A stretch of DNA of 64,000 bases from Osmia lignaria lignaria (GCF_051020975.1 NC_135040.1:7185501-7249500), one strand, 5' to 3'. Numbered from the stretch's first letter, positions 51,424 to 63,540 are shown. Program-made: numbers and translations. Notes: generated by a model from the sequence alone, not told the origin.

Positions 51424-54400
51424 ATGGCGGACGAAATATACTACCCCCATCCAGAGATTGCGAAAAACGCTTACTGCAACAGCATGGAACAATACAGAAA
51501 AATGCACGAAAAGTGAGTGATTCTGTTTGAATGAAAAAAAGTGTATAGCTTAGTCGATAACCGATGAATGACAGTGTAGTTTCGATTTTAGAGATGTCAT
51601 TTTTTTACACCCTTTTTCTGTCAACTTTTTTAACTCTTTTTTATCTCTATTGTATGATCACTTATAATATATCAGGTTTAGCCATCTGTTAACATAGATA
51701 TTTTAGTCGAAAGCTAGGTTTGACACGAACAGAATTTACAATTGTAATACTAGGAAAAATCTTTTTCGAAATCATCGAGCTTACTCGAAGGGGCTGACCT
51801 TTCGTTTGTGTTGTAAATGACAGATGACTTCTTTCACAAAGTGTGAAATACTAGGGAAATTATTAATGAATCATCGAGAGGGTGAATGGAAATGATTGAT
51901 GACATTAATCGCAGGTGAAGTGACAAGCGTGTTCCGTATGCGGATGATAGAAACAATCTATCGAGGTGAATTTTAAATACAATTCGCGCCATTGCGTGTT
52001 TTACGGTCTCATATTTTTAATGACTTCTAAAATGACTATTCAAATGGGATTTTAAATATTTTTTAACGATTTCTGATATATTGTTTAGGTCATTTAAATT
52101 TGAATAATGACAGTCAAGATAACTTATTGTTAAAACCATTAAAGATTAATTAGAGATTTAAAGATTATGTATCATTTCAGCGTGAAAATATGGAAGTTTT
52201 GAATGAAAGCGATTTACGGAAACGATACTTTGGAACATCTATTATTTATTTGATAAGGAAGAGAACCTAAGCTCTATATGTATATCGTAGATATATTATA
52301 CTATGGAAATAGAACGATGATATCGATTTCCCTAAGAGTGTGTTGTAGAAAACAATTACTATTTTCAGGACCTAAACTAGTATCTACAATGATTTAAAAA
52401 AGGTTTTTCAATGAACAATTGTATTAATAACCAGATGATCTAATATTTGTCTCGACAAATTAAATTAAAAATATTTGACTGCATTCTTGTTTAGGAAATA
52501 TGTCGAGAAGAATGTAAATGAAACGTGTCACAGTGCACATTTATTTATAACTTAATAATGAATATCATTGCAGTATAATTCGTTGTTCAATTTTCAATTG
52601 TATTTATTATCTTTCCTGTACTACAATCGTATAGATATTAACAATTATCTTACCAATTTGCTCAGAAGGTGATTAACTTATCGTGAAAAAAAACTATAAG
52701 GAAACTGTGGGGACATTACACTTATATTATAGTAATTATGCATAATTATACGTATAATTAGATATGTTACATGTATGTAGTACAATGAACAAAAATTATC
52801 AGTATTATAAAAAGAAATACTGATACCAATACTAATACCAATATTAACATCGATCAATCATAAAAGAAAAATTGTCATTAAGAATTAATTATTTATGATT
52901 GTTTCGCAGGTCAGTGAAGAATCCAGCGGAATTCTGGGGTGAAATTGCGAAGCAATTTTACTGGGAAACTCCAGCTTCGGAGGATAAGTTTTATTCTTAT
53001 AACTTCGACCTTAGCAAGGGTGATGTTTTTATAAAATGGATGGAGGGTGCATCGACGAACATAAGCTTCAATTTGCTCGACAAAAATGTGAAGAGTGGAA
53101 ACGGCGACAAGATTGCATTCTATTGGTGAGAACTACTTTTGTTCTAAAAACTTTATCTACCGGAAGTATATTAATAGGCTTTTCGACACTATCGTTTGTT
53201 GAAACAACAATTAATAATCTTTCGAGCATTACAAATTCACCTACATTCTAGATGACGTAATAAACGTTAAGTGATTGTATTTATCTATCGTTTATGACCG
53301 GTTGATAATTTGTGGAAAAATCTTGGGGAAATTGCAATCGTTATGCAATCAAAATACTTTCAATTGACGCAAATAGTTGGTAGAAAAAATAGGAACATCT
53401 AAACATTTTATATGATAACCCAGTTCGAGAGAAGAATATTTAGTATTTTCAGATGAAGATGATAAGCTAAAATCAGTTTCAAGCACTTCTTAGCGTTAAA
53501 TCAATATTTTTATTCATAAAGCGAAATGGTCCATGTTTTGAAGAAATAAAACAGTCCGTAGAATTGATTTGAGTGGCACTGCGTTCAGTGGCTCATTATT
53601 ATGTAAAATACATCACACGTTTATAGACGCAAGTCATTCAAGTATCATATAAGTGATACAGTTTTGACTCTGCTTTCATTATAGTATTACACACCGTATT
53701 TGGCCGCTATTTGGAAAGTTTGCAAGTGAAATTGTCGACTGAAAGATTTCGTTTATCGTCGGCTTAGACGTAGATCGAAAATTGTAACATGAAAATTTAT
53801 ACGATCGATCTGGTTGACCTCTCTGATTACCTTTTTGTATAATTTCTTCCATGATAAACGAACCTGTTTCAATGCTTAAACCATAAGAAGTATATTCGAA
53901 TATGATTAGGATTTTGATTATTGCCATCAAAGTTTCACGATCGTAATTCAAATTCAATTAGATGCGATTATATTCCACTGATTGTAGTCGCCTTCAGATA
54001 GTAAAAGTGTTAAAATATTTGTCAATATCGATCAGTTTTACACTCGGTTAGTTTCATTAAATTCTATACATCATTCTTGTTAAGAGTACAAAAGCAACGG
54101 TAAAAATCTCATGGAGAAATGTTAATGCGACGCGATCAATGAGACGGACACGCGCTCTCTACATTCCGATCGTTCAGTCGTATCGTACGATATTCTCTGA
54201 TTCGTCTAAAATTTGGCGTAGTGTCAGCAATCGCGTTTCAATTGGCTGAGTGCACGTGGTACGATCGCGTTAACTCGACCATTACTTGAAATCTCGTCTA
54301 GCATGTAAAAATCAAAGTACACGCACGGACACTGTTTACCGGGGTCGCTTACATAATACAAAAATCAATACAAAAAGGAGAAAAAAAAGTAAAATACTAG

Positions 54401-57400
54401 ACATTCTAACAACGAATCTCTTTACTAAAATTATAACAATAAGAAGTACTCGAAATGCATTAATTTTAGATGCGAATTAGGATCAGAATTAGTTCACCGA
54501 TACTTATTTCCTAGCTTTTTATCGGTCAGTTTTATAAATAAGCCGCATTATCAACTTTACATAACTTGGCATCGCGAGTGGCTTACCATTATACGTATGC
54601 TAGTTGGATAATACGAATTCGTTAATAACATTTTTCATTTTCATGTGTAATGGATTATCTCCTATCGCTAAACCCATCGATCGATACGATGATGTAGACT
54701 ATAAAAGTAGGGCAACGGACAAATCCGACGAGTGATGTTTCCTAAACAATAAATAGATTATCGAATCGAAAATGATCGAAAAATATAGATGATATGTAAC
54801 TAATGGAATTTATTGTTTCAGGGAGGGCAACGATCCGGACGATTACTCGCGATTGACTTACAGGAAGTTACTCGAGGAAGTATGCAGATTCGCGAACGTT
54901 TTGAAATCGAAAGGAGTGACGAAAGGAGACCGCGTGGCGATTTACATGCCAATGATTTTGGAACTACCCATTGCCATGCTGGCGTGTACCAGAATCGGTG
55001 CCGTCCATAGTGTAGTGGTAAATTAATTTTTTTCCATTAAATCATCAAAAGGAGACGAATTCCCTGTTTCTATTCGGAATGCTTATTAACATCGTGGTAT
55101 TATTCAGTTTGCGGGATACTCGTCAGATTCTTTGGCAGAGCGTATATTAGACTCGAAGGCGAAAGTGCTTATCACGACCGATGGCGTATGGAGAGGTGAA
55201 AAACTTTTGCTACTAAAAGCTATCTGCGACGAGGCTTTGAACAAGGTGAAAAAACATGGCCACGAAGTGGAGTATTGCGTAGTGGTGGCTCATCTAAGGA
55301 GATTAACCAGTCCGCAAGGTGTTAAAGCAGACGCGACAGGTAAATCTTCGTTAATTAAATGAAACGATATAGAATAAGTAATTCGGTGAATTGCGTAAAG
55401 GAAAGACAAACGGAGTGAACGGTAACAGCGATGGAAATGGCGTGGACACTCCTCGTATTCCATGGGACGACGACCGTGATGTTTGGTGGCACGACGAGAT
55501 GGAAGAAGCCGAAGACAGGTGTTACCCGGTCTGGATGGCCGCCGAGGATCCAGTATTCATTTTGTACACCAGGTAGATTCTAATAAAAAGTCTTCATTGG
55601 AATATTCCTCGATTTATAAGAATTATTTCCTTAAACTTGGTGTTTCTTTTTAAAAAGTGGTTCTACAGGAAAACCGAAAGGTGTCCTTCACACCACGGCC
55701 GGTTATTTAATTTATGCAGCGACTACGTTTAAGTATGTCTTTGATTATCATCCTGGCGACGTATATTGGTGCACAGCAGACGTTGGCTGGATCACTGGTC
55801 ACACTTATGTTGTCTATGGTCCATTAGCGAATGGAGCTACATCGGTTCTTGTAAGTTCCTGTAAATTTTCATGGGTTTTATTTAATAAATAACAAGTATC
55901 AGTGGTACAATGTTGATTTATTTTTATTTCACAGTTTGAAGGTACACCGTTTTATCCGAGCAACGACCGATATTGGGTGGTCGTTGATAAATACAAAGTT
56001 TCTCAATTCTATACCGCACCAACCGCGATTAGATCGTTGATGAAGTTCGGAGATGAATTAGTAAAGAAACACGATTTGTCTACCTTGAAGGTAAATGAAA
56101 TTTAAATGAAACTAATATTCATTTAATGGTGAATATTAAGTACAAGAATCCCGTTACCTTCTCTTTTCCCGAATTCGTGTGCCGTAACAGGATTCTCGTA
56201 GTTAATATTCACAATTAAATGAATATTTAATGAGCAAGAATGCCAGGTACGAGATTTCTCGTAGTCGGTAGTTAACGTGTTAAAGAATGAATGTGTTGTT
56301 ATAGGTGTTAGGTTCAGTTGGAGAGCCGATCAATTCCGAAGCTTGGCTCTGGTTCTACAATCTTGTTGGCCACGGAAAATGCAGCATATCGGACACATTC
56401 TGGCAAACGGAAACCGGTGGTCACGTGATCACACCCCTGCCTGGTGCTACGCCAATGAAACCAGGCTCTGCAGTAAGTAACAATCTTCCTCGTCTTATAA
56501 ACTTCCAAGAATTATTCGGTTAAATCATTCCTATTTTGCCAGACGTTCCCATTCTTTGGCGTTTTACCAGAATTGTTAGACGAGGATGGAAGATTGATCG
56601 AGGGCGAAGGAGAAGGATTCCTCGTTTTCCGTCAACCTTGGCCAGGAATGATGAGAACACTTTATGGAAACCATCAACGCTTCCAGAATACATACTTCGA
56701 TAGATTTCATGGATTCTATTGTACCGGTGATGGTAAGTTAAATCATTTGGCCAAAGGATTTCTGAAATTTTGACCAGCGTATTTCGCATCTTTTCCAAGT
56801 TCTTCCTCGATTCTTAGCAGTTGATTGTACTTAGCTATTCTTTCGCTTCTACAGGGAGCTCCAGATTTGAATTGACCAGCGGATAAACCTACAGCTAAAT
56901 CAGCTACGAAATTGTCCTCCGTTTCACCCTGACAGGCCGACACCACGTATCCCCAGTTACTGATTCGCGCCAATCTTGCACAGTTAATCGTCTCTGTCAC
57001 GGTCCCAATTTGTAACATTCTCAGGACGATAGCATTGGCCGAACTCCTCTCGATCGCTTCCTCGATTCTGTCGATGTTCATCGCTGTCAGATCATCAGAG
57101 ACAATTTGGACTTCTTCTTGATCGGCCATCGAGAGCCATCCCTCCCAGTCATCTTGATCGAATGGATCTTCAATGGATACGATGTTTGGATACTCCGATA
57201 TATATTCCAAATATTGATCCCGGAGCGCTTCTGCTTCCATATAATCGTCAGGATCGGATTCTTCTGTTTTAAACTGCAAATCGTATCCTCCTAAATAGAG
57301 AAAGGCAAAATTATTGAAACTAGTAATTAGTTTCTAAATTACGATCCGTCGAAGTATGCGAACCTTCTTTGTAAAAGGCACTGGCTGCCATGTCTAGTGC

Positions 57401-59102
57401 TATCTTAATTCTTCCATCGTATCCTGCTTCTCTGATGGATTCGTCCAACAACAACAAAGCTTCTTTATCTTCTTCTAGCTCCAAAGGGGTAAATGCACCA
57501 TCGTCGCTAACTGGAAGAGGTAACTGTATCTCCTGGGCAGTTGCAATTTTTCTTTCAAGCACTCTGTACACCTCTGTGCCCATCTTCATCGCGTCTGCGA
57601 AACTTTCCGCTCCTGATACGATTATAATCAGATATGTGGATAAATGTATCAATTAAAACGATATGTAAACATACCTATAGGTAGGATCAAAAACTCTTGG
57701 CACGGTATAACGTTGTTAGCGTGTCTACCTCCGCTGATCATATTGAAACAAGGGACAGGAAGGTAAAGTTCGGAATTTTCAGCCATCTCAGCAATGTATC
57801 TGATAGAAAAACGACGCGTTTGATGATCGTTATTGCATTTAACTGATATTTTGTAGATACCTGTAAACTGGAAGCCCTTTCTTGGCAGCGCCAGCCTTGC
57901 AGCAAGCGATGGAAACACCGAGGATCGCATTCGCTCCTAATTTTGATTTATTCTCGGTACCGTCTAGCCGATTTAGCAAACTGTCTATCTCCGTTTGCTG
58001 GCAGGCCTCCAGCCTAGATTTCAAAAGTTGCGGTGCAATGATATTGTTAACTACGTCAACGGCTCTGAACACGGATTTCCCATGATACATGGCTTCGTTT
58101 CCATCCCTTAATTCCTGAGCCTGATTAGCGCTGGGCGATACAACCGCTGGTACACATGCCCTCAACAGACCAACGTCTGTGATTATGTCCACTTCTAAAG
58201 TTGGATCACCTCTGGAGTCAAAAATTTGGCGAGCTTTAACCTTCTGAATGGGCATCTTGTTTCCTTATTTATATCTTCTTGTTTCTGAATAATATTTCTT
58301 GTAATTTTTTGGGGATATGGTATACTTATCGGGAAACTAGTGTATCTATTGTGGTTGTATAAGATGCATGATTTTTTGTGTTATTGAGAATTTTGGAGTT
58401 GAAAATGTTTCTGGATGATGAATCATGGTTATAGACATTTTCAACTGGAAACAGTTGAATTTCAACAGAAACTCATTTCTTTTTTTAATCTGGGAAAATT
58501 AAATTTCTATGCAACCAATCTTATATAAACAAGTGTTTCTTATTTATAACAAACGTGTGTAATTTTTAGGTGCCAGGCGTGATGCAGATGGATATTTATG
58601 GATCACCGGACGTATTGATGATATGTTGAATGTTTCTGGTCACCTAATGTCTACCGCTGAAGTTGAAAGTGTTTTGACTGAACATTCCTTAGTAGCTGAA
58701 GCAGCTGTAGTCAGTAAGCCACATCCTGTGAAAGGACAATGTCTATATTGTTTCGTCACACCCAACGAAGGAGCGTCATTTGACAAGAAGCTTCAGGACG
58801 AGTTGAAAAAAAGAGGTAAAGTATTATTATATAAAATAACATTTATATTTACTCCAAGTAACTCTTCGTTTCTTTTATTAATTTTAATGTATTTCTCTGT
58901 AATAGTACGTGAAAGAATCGGTCCTTTCGCTCAACCGGACATCGTCCAACATGCACCAGGATTACCAAAGACACGATCAGGGAAAATCATGAGACGTATA
59001 CTCAGGAAGATCGCAGCAGGTGATAGAAATGTCGGAGACGTGTCGACGTTAGCCGACGAGAGCATCGTGGATCTTCTATTCCAATTAAGGCCGCAAGTTT
59101 AA
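51424..59102 (+). CDS. AcCoAS: Acetyl-CoA synthetase (AMP-forming)
   Basis: Makes acetyl-CoA from acetate, ATP and CoA via acetyl-AMP; orthologue of vertebrate ACSS2, in cytosol and nucleus. Eleven exons: 51424-51512, 52910-53125, 54822-55017, 55108-55339, 55401-55572, 55658-55850, 55935-56090, 56305-56472, 56543-56732, 58570-58815 and 58906-59102. They total 2055 nt, giving 684 residues. The N-terminal domain NPAEFWGEIAKQFYWET is diagnostic. The P-loop TSGSTGKPKG is at ~301-310, then DTFWQTETGGH, WPGMMRTLYGNH, TGRIDDMLNVSGH, and PKTRSGKIMRRILRK with the adenylation Lys (~646), which in this family is the acetylation-controlled site. No mitochondrial presequence is seen, which fits the cytosolic form. 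The 1.8-kb tenth intron (56733-58569) contains an entire antisense enolase-like gene. AATAAA occurs 30 bp after the stop (59132) and again at 60589. Confidence 0.97.
56743..58255 (-). CDS. Enolase-like protein, probable pseudoenzyme
   Basis: Homologue of the glycolytic enzyme enolase. Exons in transcript order: 58255-57861, 57799-57675, 57612-57364 and 57290-56743, giving 438 residues (true enolases are about 433). The start MPIQKVKARQIFDSRG is canonical, and LDGTENKSKLGANAILGVS, EDPFDQDDW and GAPCRSER are retained. Active-site changes by alignment with yeast enolase: Lys345 is Arg (LRMLQIG, residue 347); His373-Arg-Ser is Ala-Cys-Gln (residues 375-377); Glu211 is Asp (SDDGA); and the mobile loop PSGASTG reads PAVVSPS. 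His159, Glu168, Asp246, Glu295, Asp320 and Lys396 equivalents remain. Loss of the catalytic base and of the phosphate-binding residues makes ordinary enolase activity unlikely. The frame is open with good splice sites, so it is not simply decaying. It is nested antisense in an acetyl-CoA synthetase intron, and its stop lies 10 bp from that gene's splice donor. Confidence 0.93.
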
Positions 59103-60654
59103 AGAAGCATCGTCGATATAGCCATTATCAAATAAAACGTAGTTAGCTTAGAAATGAAAACGAAAGGAATGGCACACTTCCGGTGATCGATGAATAAGCG
59201 AAACTACAGAATTGTAGTTATTAACAAGAATAATGCTAATTACTGTTAAAACATTGAGGAAAGAACTACCGAGGTTGAGAATAATTAGTAGAATAATCGA
59301 GCTCTGAAGTAGTGTCCTATAAAAGAAACTTCCGTTTTATACGTTAGCATTGTTACCTCTTTTCTTAATAGCTTTTATTTATAACACTATTTATCAATTA
59401 TTTTCCTAGATAATTATGACGCGGTAATAGTCATTGCTTTTAGTCGGACACAATTTCAATGCATTTTAATTTCATTGATTGATACTTGTTCAAATCAGAG
59501 ACTTATTTAAACGATAATTATCATTTTAATTTGTACGTATAGAGATGAAAAAAAACGAAATAAGCAATGTGAATTATATAAGAAAGCTGAAGTGAACCTA
59601 AATCTATTTGTGATTTTTCAAAAAACGATTACTTCTATTAATCGTTGCACAGCGATCATCATCTTAGCAATATTTTGTGAACATAAAGTAATACCGAAAT
59701 CGTATGATACACAGCCATTGTTCGACATTGTTGACAAAAAGAAAACTTTTATAAGGTGTGCGTCTATGATGTACACGTGTCTATGATAGAATGAAAGTAT
59801 CTCAAAAACTTTTTGAAAGTTTACAAAACCATTTAATATAATTATATTTTCGATGATGAAATGTTATGTTGCGATAACATAATTTTAGGAAAGTGTCACA
59901 GTACAAGAAATTAATTTGGTTCCGTTTCGAACACGTAGCCAAGTTATAAATCATTTATAGATCTCGCGAAATTGTTTTTATTATCGTTTAAGTTCTGTAA
60001 CGACTTCCTATAACGAAAGCGCTCGTAACAGGTTCTAATTAGTTCATCTGTAAGACGTTCGTTCGATTGATATCGTTGATTATCAAAGTTTGAACGCGTT
60101 TATAAAAATGTAAATTGTAAAAAATAATGACAGAAAAACATTGTCTATAGAATAAGAATTTTTGTTGTTGTTAAATCTCGATTATCCTTAAGTGTACCGT
60201 TAAGAATAGGTATCAAGAAAATGATAGAATTATTTAATTTGGATGTAATATTTTTGTTACAATGATTTTATTGTTCTATAACGAAGAACAAAAGACCTAA
60301 TTATACGCACGATCATTAAACGCACTGTACAAGGAAGTCGACATTTTCCATAAGTTTTTTAGAAGGCTGGTTTTACAATGTAAATGTTATACTATATGTA
60401 AGCTGAGCCAAATGAAATGTTGCCTCGTGTCCCTTATTTGGGACAAAACATACATATCATTCCTCGCGGAACAAATCAACTATAGGTGTGATAATAATAT
60501 ATACATATATTTAAAAAATCTCTATATATGTATATTACATGAAATAATGCAAAAGCATCTATATGTAAATATATCTATGTTGAAGGACAAATAAAAATGG
60601 TCTGTTAAGTAAAATCACATAGTGGTACATTTCTTTTCTTCATAGAATTAGCTA
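59103..60654. other. 3' UTR of acetyl-CoA synthetase and intergenic DNA
   Basis: AATAAA signals at 59132-59137 and 60589-60594 could give a short and a long 3' UTR. No other gene was seen. Confidence 0.5.
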
Positions 60655-60765
60655 TCTTTACATCCCCGCAACCCTTATATCCCTAAAGTCCTTACATGTA
60701 AAGGATGCTGGAATGTAAGGGGTGCAGAGATGTAAAGGAATCAGGGATGTAAAGGATGCACACAG
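60655..60765. repeat. Minisatellite block with an orientation switch
   Basis: Up to about 60697 the motif runs as CATCCCT...CCTTACAT; from there it runs as GTAAAGGATGC...GGGATGTAAAGG, the reverse complement. The switch point is CCTTACATGTAAAGG. The same ~15-bp motif makes up the larger arrays inside the neighbouring element. Confidence 0.65.
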
Positions 60766-60901
60766 GAGTAATAACACGTTCTTCCTCTTAATGAGTTTAT
60801 TCAATAAACTAAGAAGATAAATACAGTAAATTAAATGAACGCAAAAAACAACATAAGGATATATGTACGTTTAGCAGGTAAATCTACATCCCTCGGCGGT
60901 A

Positions 60902-61239
60902 CCTACATGAAGCGAGCCGGATGGGATAATAAAATATGATTATTTTTAATTTTTCTTAGTGTATTTCGTTTGTAAATCGTTTATGATTGATTGTGAGTCT
61001 ACTTTTAATGTTAGTGACAAATTACTTCTTTTGAGATTAGCAATTTTATTTCAATCATGATGTGAGCCAAAACTTTTTAGTAATTTCTTATAATAAACAG
61101 ATTTTGTGATAACTGATAACTGTAATTGATTGGAAATCGTTTGTGATTTACAAATATATCATTTTCATTGATTGTGAGTGAATAATTTCTTAATTATTTA
61201 CAAGTTTGTTTTATAATAAACAATTGTAGTATCATGCGC
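60902..61239 (+). repeat. Left terminal inverted repeat
   Basis: AT-rich 338-bp arm. It contains two diverged internal GATTGTGAGT motifs (about 60989 and 61169), mirrored as ACTCAC and GGCTCACAATC in the right arm. Confidence 0.75.
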
Positions 61240-61248
61240 TACAGATCC

Positions 61249-61476
61249 GGTCGTACCCATCACTACCTCGAACAAGTGAGTTTCGAGATTTGTTCGTTTT
61301 TAGGTCTTATATTTCGCTAGAATCGGTCATACCCATCACTATCCCGAACAAGTGAGTTTCACGATTTGTTCGTTTTTAGGTCTTATATTTCGCTAGAATC
61401 GGTCATACCCATCACTATCCCGAACAAGTGAGTTTCACGATTTGTTCGTTTTTAGGTCTTATATTTCGCTATTTGC
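61249..61476. repeat. Three tandem copies of a 76-bp unit
   Basis: Units start at 61249, 61325 and 61401, each beginning GGTC[G/A]TACCCATCACTA and running through CGAACAAGTGAGTTTC to TTAGGTCTTATATTTCGCTA. The second and third are nearly identical, so the last duplication is recent. Confidence 0.9.
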
Positions 61477-61479
61477 TAC

Positions 61480-61880
61480 GGGGTCCCTGACACCCCGGCG
61501 GCACAATATCAGTATGTAGCGTCACCTGTGCCTCGGGGTCCCAGATACCCCGAATGCCGTAGTGTCGGTAAGCAAAGAGTGTCATCGGTGCTTCGGGGTC
61601 CCTGACACCCCAGATGCCAAAATGTGAGTATGCAAACAGTCTCACCAGTAGTTAGGGGTTCCTGACACCCCAAGATGATATCGTAGAGATAGTCGCTGGT
61701 GCATCGGGGTTCCTGGCACCCCGGATGCTATATTATTGGTATGCAAAGTTAGTCACCAGCGTTTCGAGGTCCTTAATATCCCAATATCATATCAGGTCGG
61801 TACGCAGAGGACATCATTGGCGCAGCGGGTTCCCTAACACCCCTGGATAATATCAGGTCTGTATGAAGAAGGCACAATCA
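61480..61880. repeat. Seven degenerate ~58-bp repeats with a GGGGT...ACCCC palindrome
   Basis: A core like GGGGTCCCTGACACCCC begins at 61480, 61535, 61595, 61655, 61706, 61766 and about 61825, spaced 51-60 bp. Between cores are recurring pieces such as GTATGCAAA and GTCACC. The last two copies are the most eroded. Each core could form a small hairpin. Confidence 0.8.
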
Positions 61881-62041
61881 GTATAATTTTCTTCCAGATT
61901 TTATTTAATTTATTTAATTTATTTTTTCTTGAGAAGGGGAATAACATTTATGATTATATCCCTCTTCTGGGTCTCAGCCGAGGACCCCACTTATTTTACT
62001 TTTTCCAGTTATTTATATAATTTTATCCCTCATTATAGACC

Positions 62042-62121
62042 AAGGCCACCTCAGTATCCCTTACATCCCTGCATTCCTTCCATTCCAGCATTCCTTACAT
62101 TCCTGCAAGCCTTAAATACCC
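62042..62121. repeat. Minisatellite, CATTCCTTACAT motif, left part
   Basis: Irregular ~15-bp repeats of the type TTACATCCCTGCATTCC. It is interrupted by the retrotransposon tail at 62122 and resumes after it. Confidence 0.75.
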
Positions 62122-62356
62122 TTTTTTTTTTTTTTTTTTTTTTAACGTGGTGGAAATCTTCAGAAAGACACCTTCAGCCCCCCTGGGGAGGGGCCGGAGG
62201 TAGTGTGGGATTTTTACCCACTAAAACCACCACGGTGACCGGCACTAGGGCGGTACGGAGGGTCCTTTGACCCTCCGCCGACATCGGGGGCCACACCCGA
62301 TGCCGGCACTCCTCGGGCCGCGTACAGTGGAGACCGGGGCCCCAGCCCCGGACCCT
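62122..62356 (-). mobile_element. 3' end of a non-LTR retrotransposon with poly(A) tail
   Basis: Read on the - strand, a GC-rich segment (about 62356 to 62144) containing GTGGGTAAAAATCCCACACT and CTTCCACCACGTT-type sequence ends in an uninterrupted 22-base A tail (the T run at 62122-62143). A GC-rich 3' UTR with a poly(A) end inserted in AT-rich repeats is the form of a 5'-truncated LINE insertion. It sits inside a minisatellite array. The flanks ACCCTTT and ACCCTTAC may be the target duplication. The family was not identified, and no reverse transcriptase sequence remains. Confidence 0.55.
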
Positions 62357-62638
62357 TACGTTATTCCTTTACATCCCTCGTTCCGTCACATCTCTGCATC
62401 CCTTACATCCGTGCATTCATTTCATCTCGACATTCCTTTCATTCCTACATACTTTACATCTCTTCATCCCTTACATCCCTACATTCCTTACATCTCTTCA
62501 TCCCTTAAATTCCTACATTCTTATCATCCCTACACTCTTTTCATCCGTACATTGTTTTCATCCCTACATTCCTTACATCGTTTCATCACTTCCATCCCTA
62601 CATTCTTTTCATCCCTACATTCCTTGCATCCCTTATAA
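62357..62638. repeat. Minisatellite, CATTCCTTACAT motif, right part
   Basis: About 18 irregular repeats such as CATCCCTACATTCCTTACAT. They produce a long artificial open frame rich in His, Ser and Leu that should not be taken as a gene. Confidence 0.85.
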
Positions 62639-62691
62639 TAAATATATAATAAAGACTGCTTCGAGAATTTCGTGAAAATTTCGAAAAGGCA

Positions 62692-63040
62692 GCGCCCCCT
62701 AGCGGCAAAAATGCGAACTAAAATTTCGATGTCGAATCAGCGCCCTCTGGTGGCGAAAAAAGGAACTAAATCTTGCTACATTTCTGGCCCTCTGGCGGCA
62801 AAAATGTGAACTAAAATTTCGACGTCGAATCAGCGCCCTCTGGTGGCGAAAAAAGGAACTAAATCTTGCTACATTTCTGGCCCTCTGGCGGCAAAAATGT
62901 GAACTAAAATTTCGACGTCGAATCAGCGCCCTCTGGTGGCGAAAAAAGGAACTAAATCTTGCTACATTTCGGGCCCTCTGGCGACAAAAATGCGAACTAA
63001 AATCTCTATGTCGAATCAGCGCCCTCTGGTGGCGAAAAGG
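62692..63040. repeat. 93-bp tandem repeat containing eight CTCF-like cores
   Basis: The core GCGCCCTCTGGTGGCG occurs at 62740, 62833, 62926 and 63019, exactly 93 bp apart. A shorter sister core GGCCCTCTGGCGGC (or GCGAC) occurs at 62786, 62879 and 62972, and a diverged first core GCGCCCCCTAGCGGC at 62692. Between cores the sequence alternates AAAATGTGAACTAAAATTTC and GGAACTAAATCTTGCTACAT. The reverse complement CCACCAGAGGGCGC fits the known vertebrate CTCF core. Confidence 0.85.
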
Positions 63041-63078
63041 GGAACTAAAAGGAACTCGATTTCAGATAGGTACTCGGA

Positions 63079-63540
63079 TGTATGGAATTCAGGAATATAA
63101 GTGATACAAGGATGTAAAGGATACAGGCATGTAATGGATGCAGGGATGTAAGGGATATTGGGATATAAAGAAGGCAGGAATGTGAGGAATGCCGAGATGT
63201 AAGGAATGTAGAGAAGTGAGGAATGCAGGGATGTAAGGGAAGCAGAGTTGTAAGGGATGCAGCGATGTAAGGGATGAAAAGGATGCAGGGTTGTAAAGGA
63301 TGAAGAGATGTAAGGAATGTCGGGATGTAAGGGATAAAGAGATGTAAGGAATGTAGAGATGTGAACAATGCAGGGATGTAAGGGAAGCAGAGATGTAAGG
63401 GATGAAAAGGATGCAGGGATGTAAGGGATGAAGAAATGTAAGGAATGTCGGGATGTAAGGGATAAAGAGATGTAAGGAATGTAGGGATATAAGGGATGAA
63501 GCGATGTAAAGAATGTAGGGATGAAAAGAATGCAGAGATG
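63079..63540. repeat. Minisatellite, GGGATGTAAGG motif
   Basis: About 30 irregular ~15-bp repeats such as GCAGGGATGTAAGGGATG. It is the reverse complement of the arrays at 62042-62638, so even the satellite DNA follows the inverted symmetry of the element. Confidence 0.85.

Noticed and set aside
62267..62638. Long open frame rich in His, Ser, Leu and Pro
   Set aside because: It is a translation of the CATCCCTACATTCC minisatellite; the reading frame exists only because the repeat lacks stops.
60655..63540. CRISPR-like array
   Set aside because: The repeats are irregular, without constant repeat/unique spacer structure, and the genome is an animal's.
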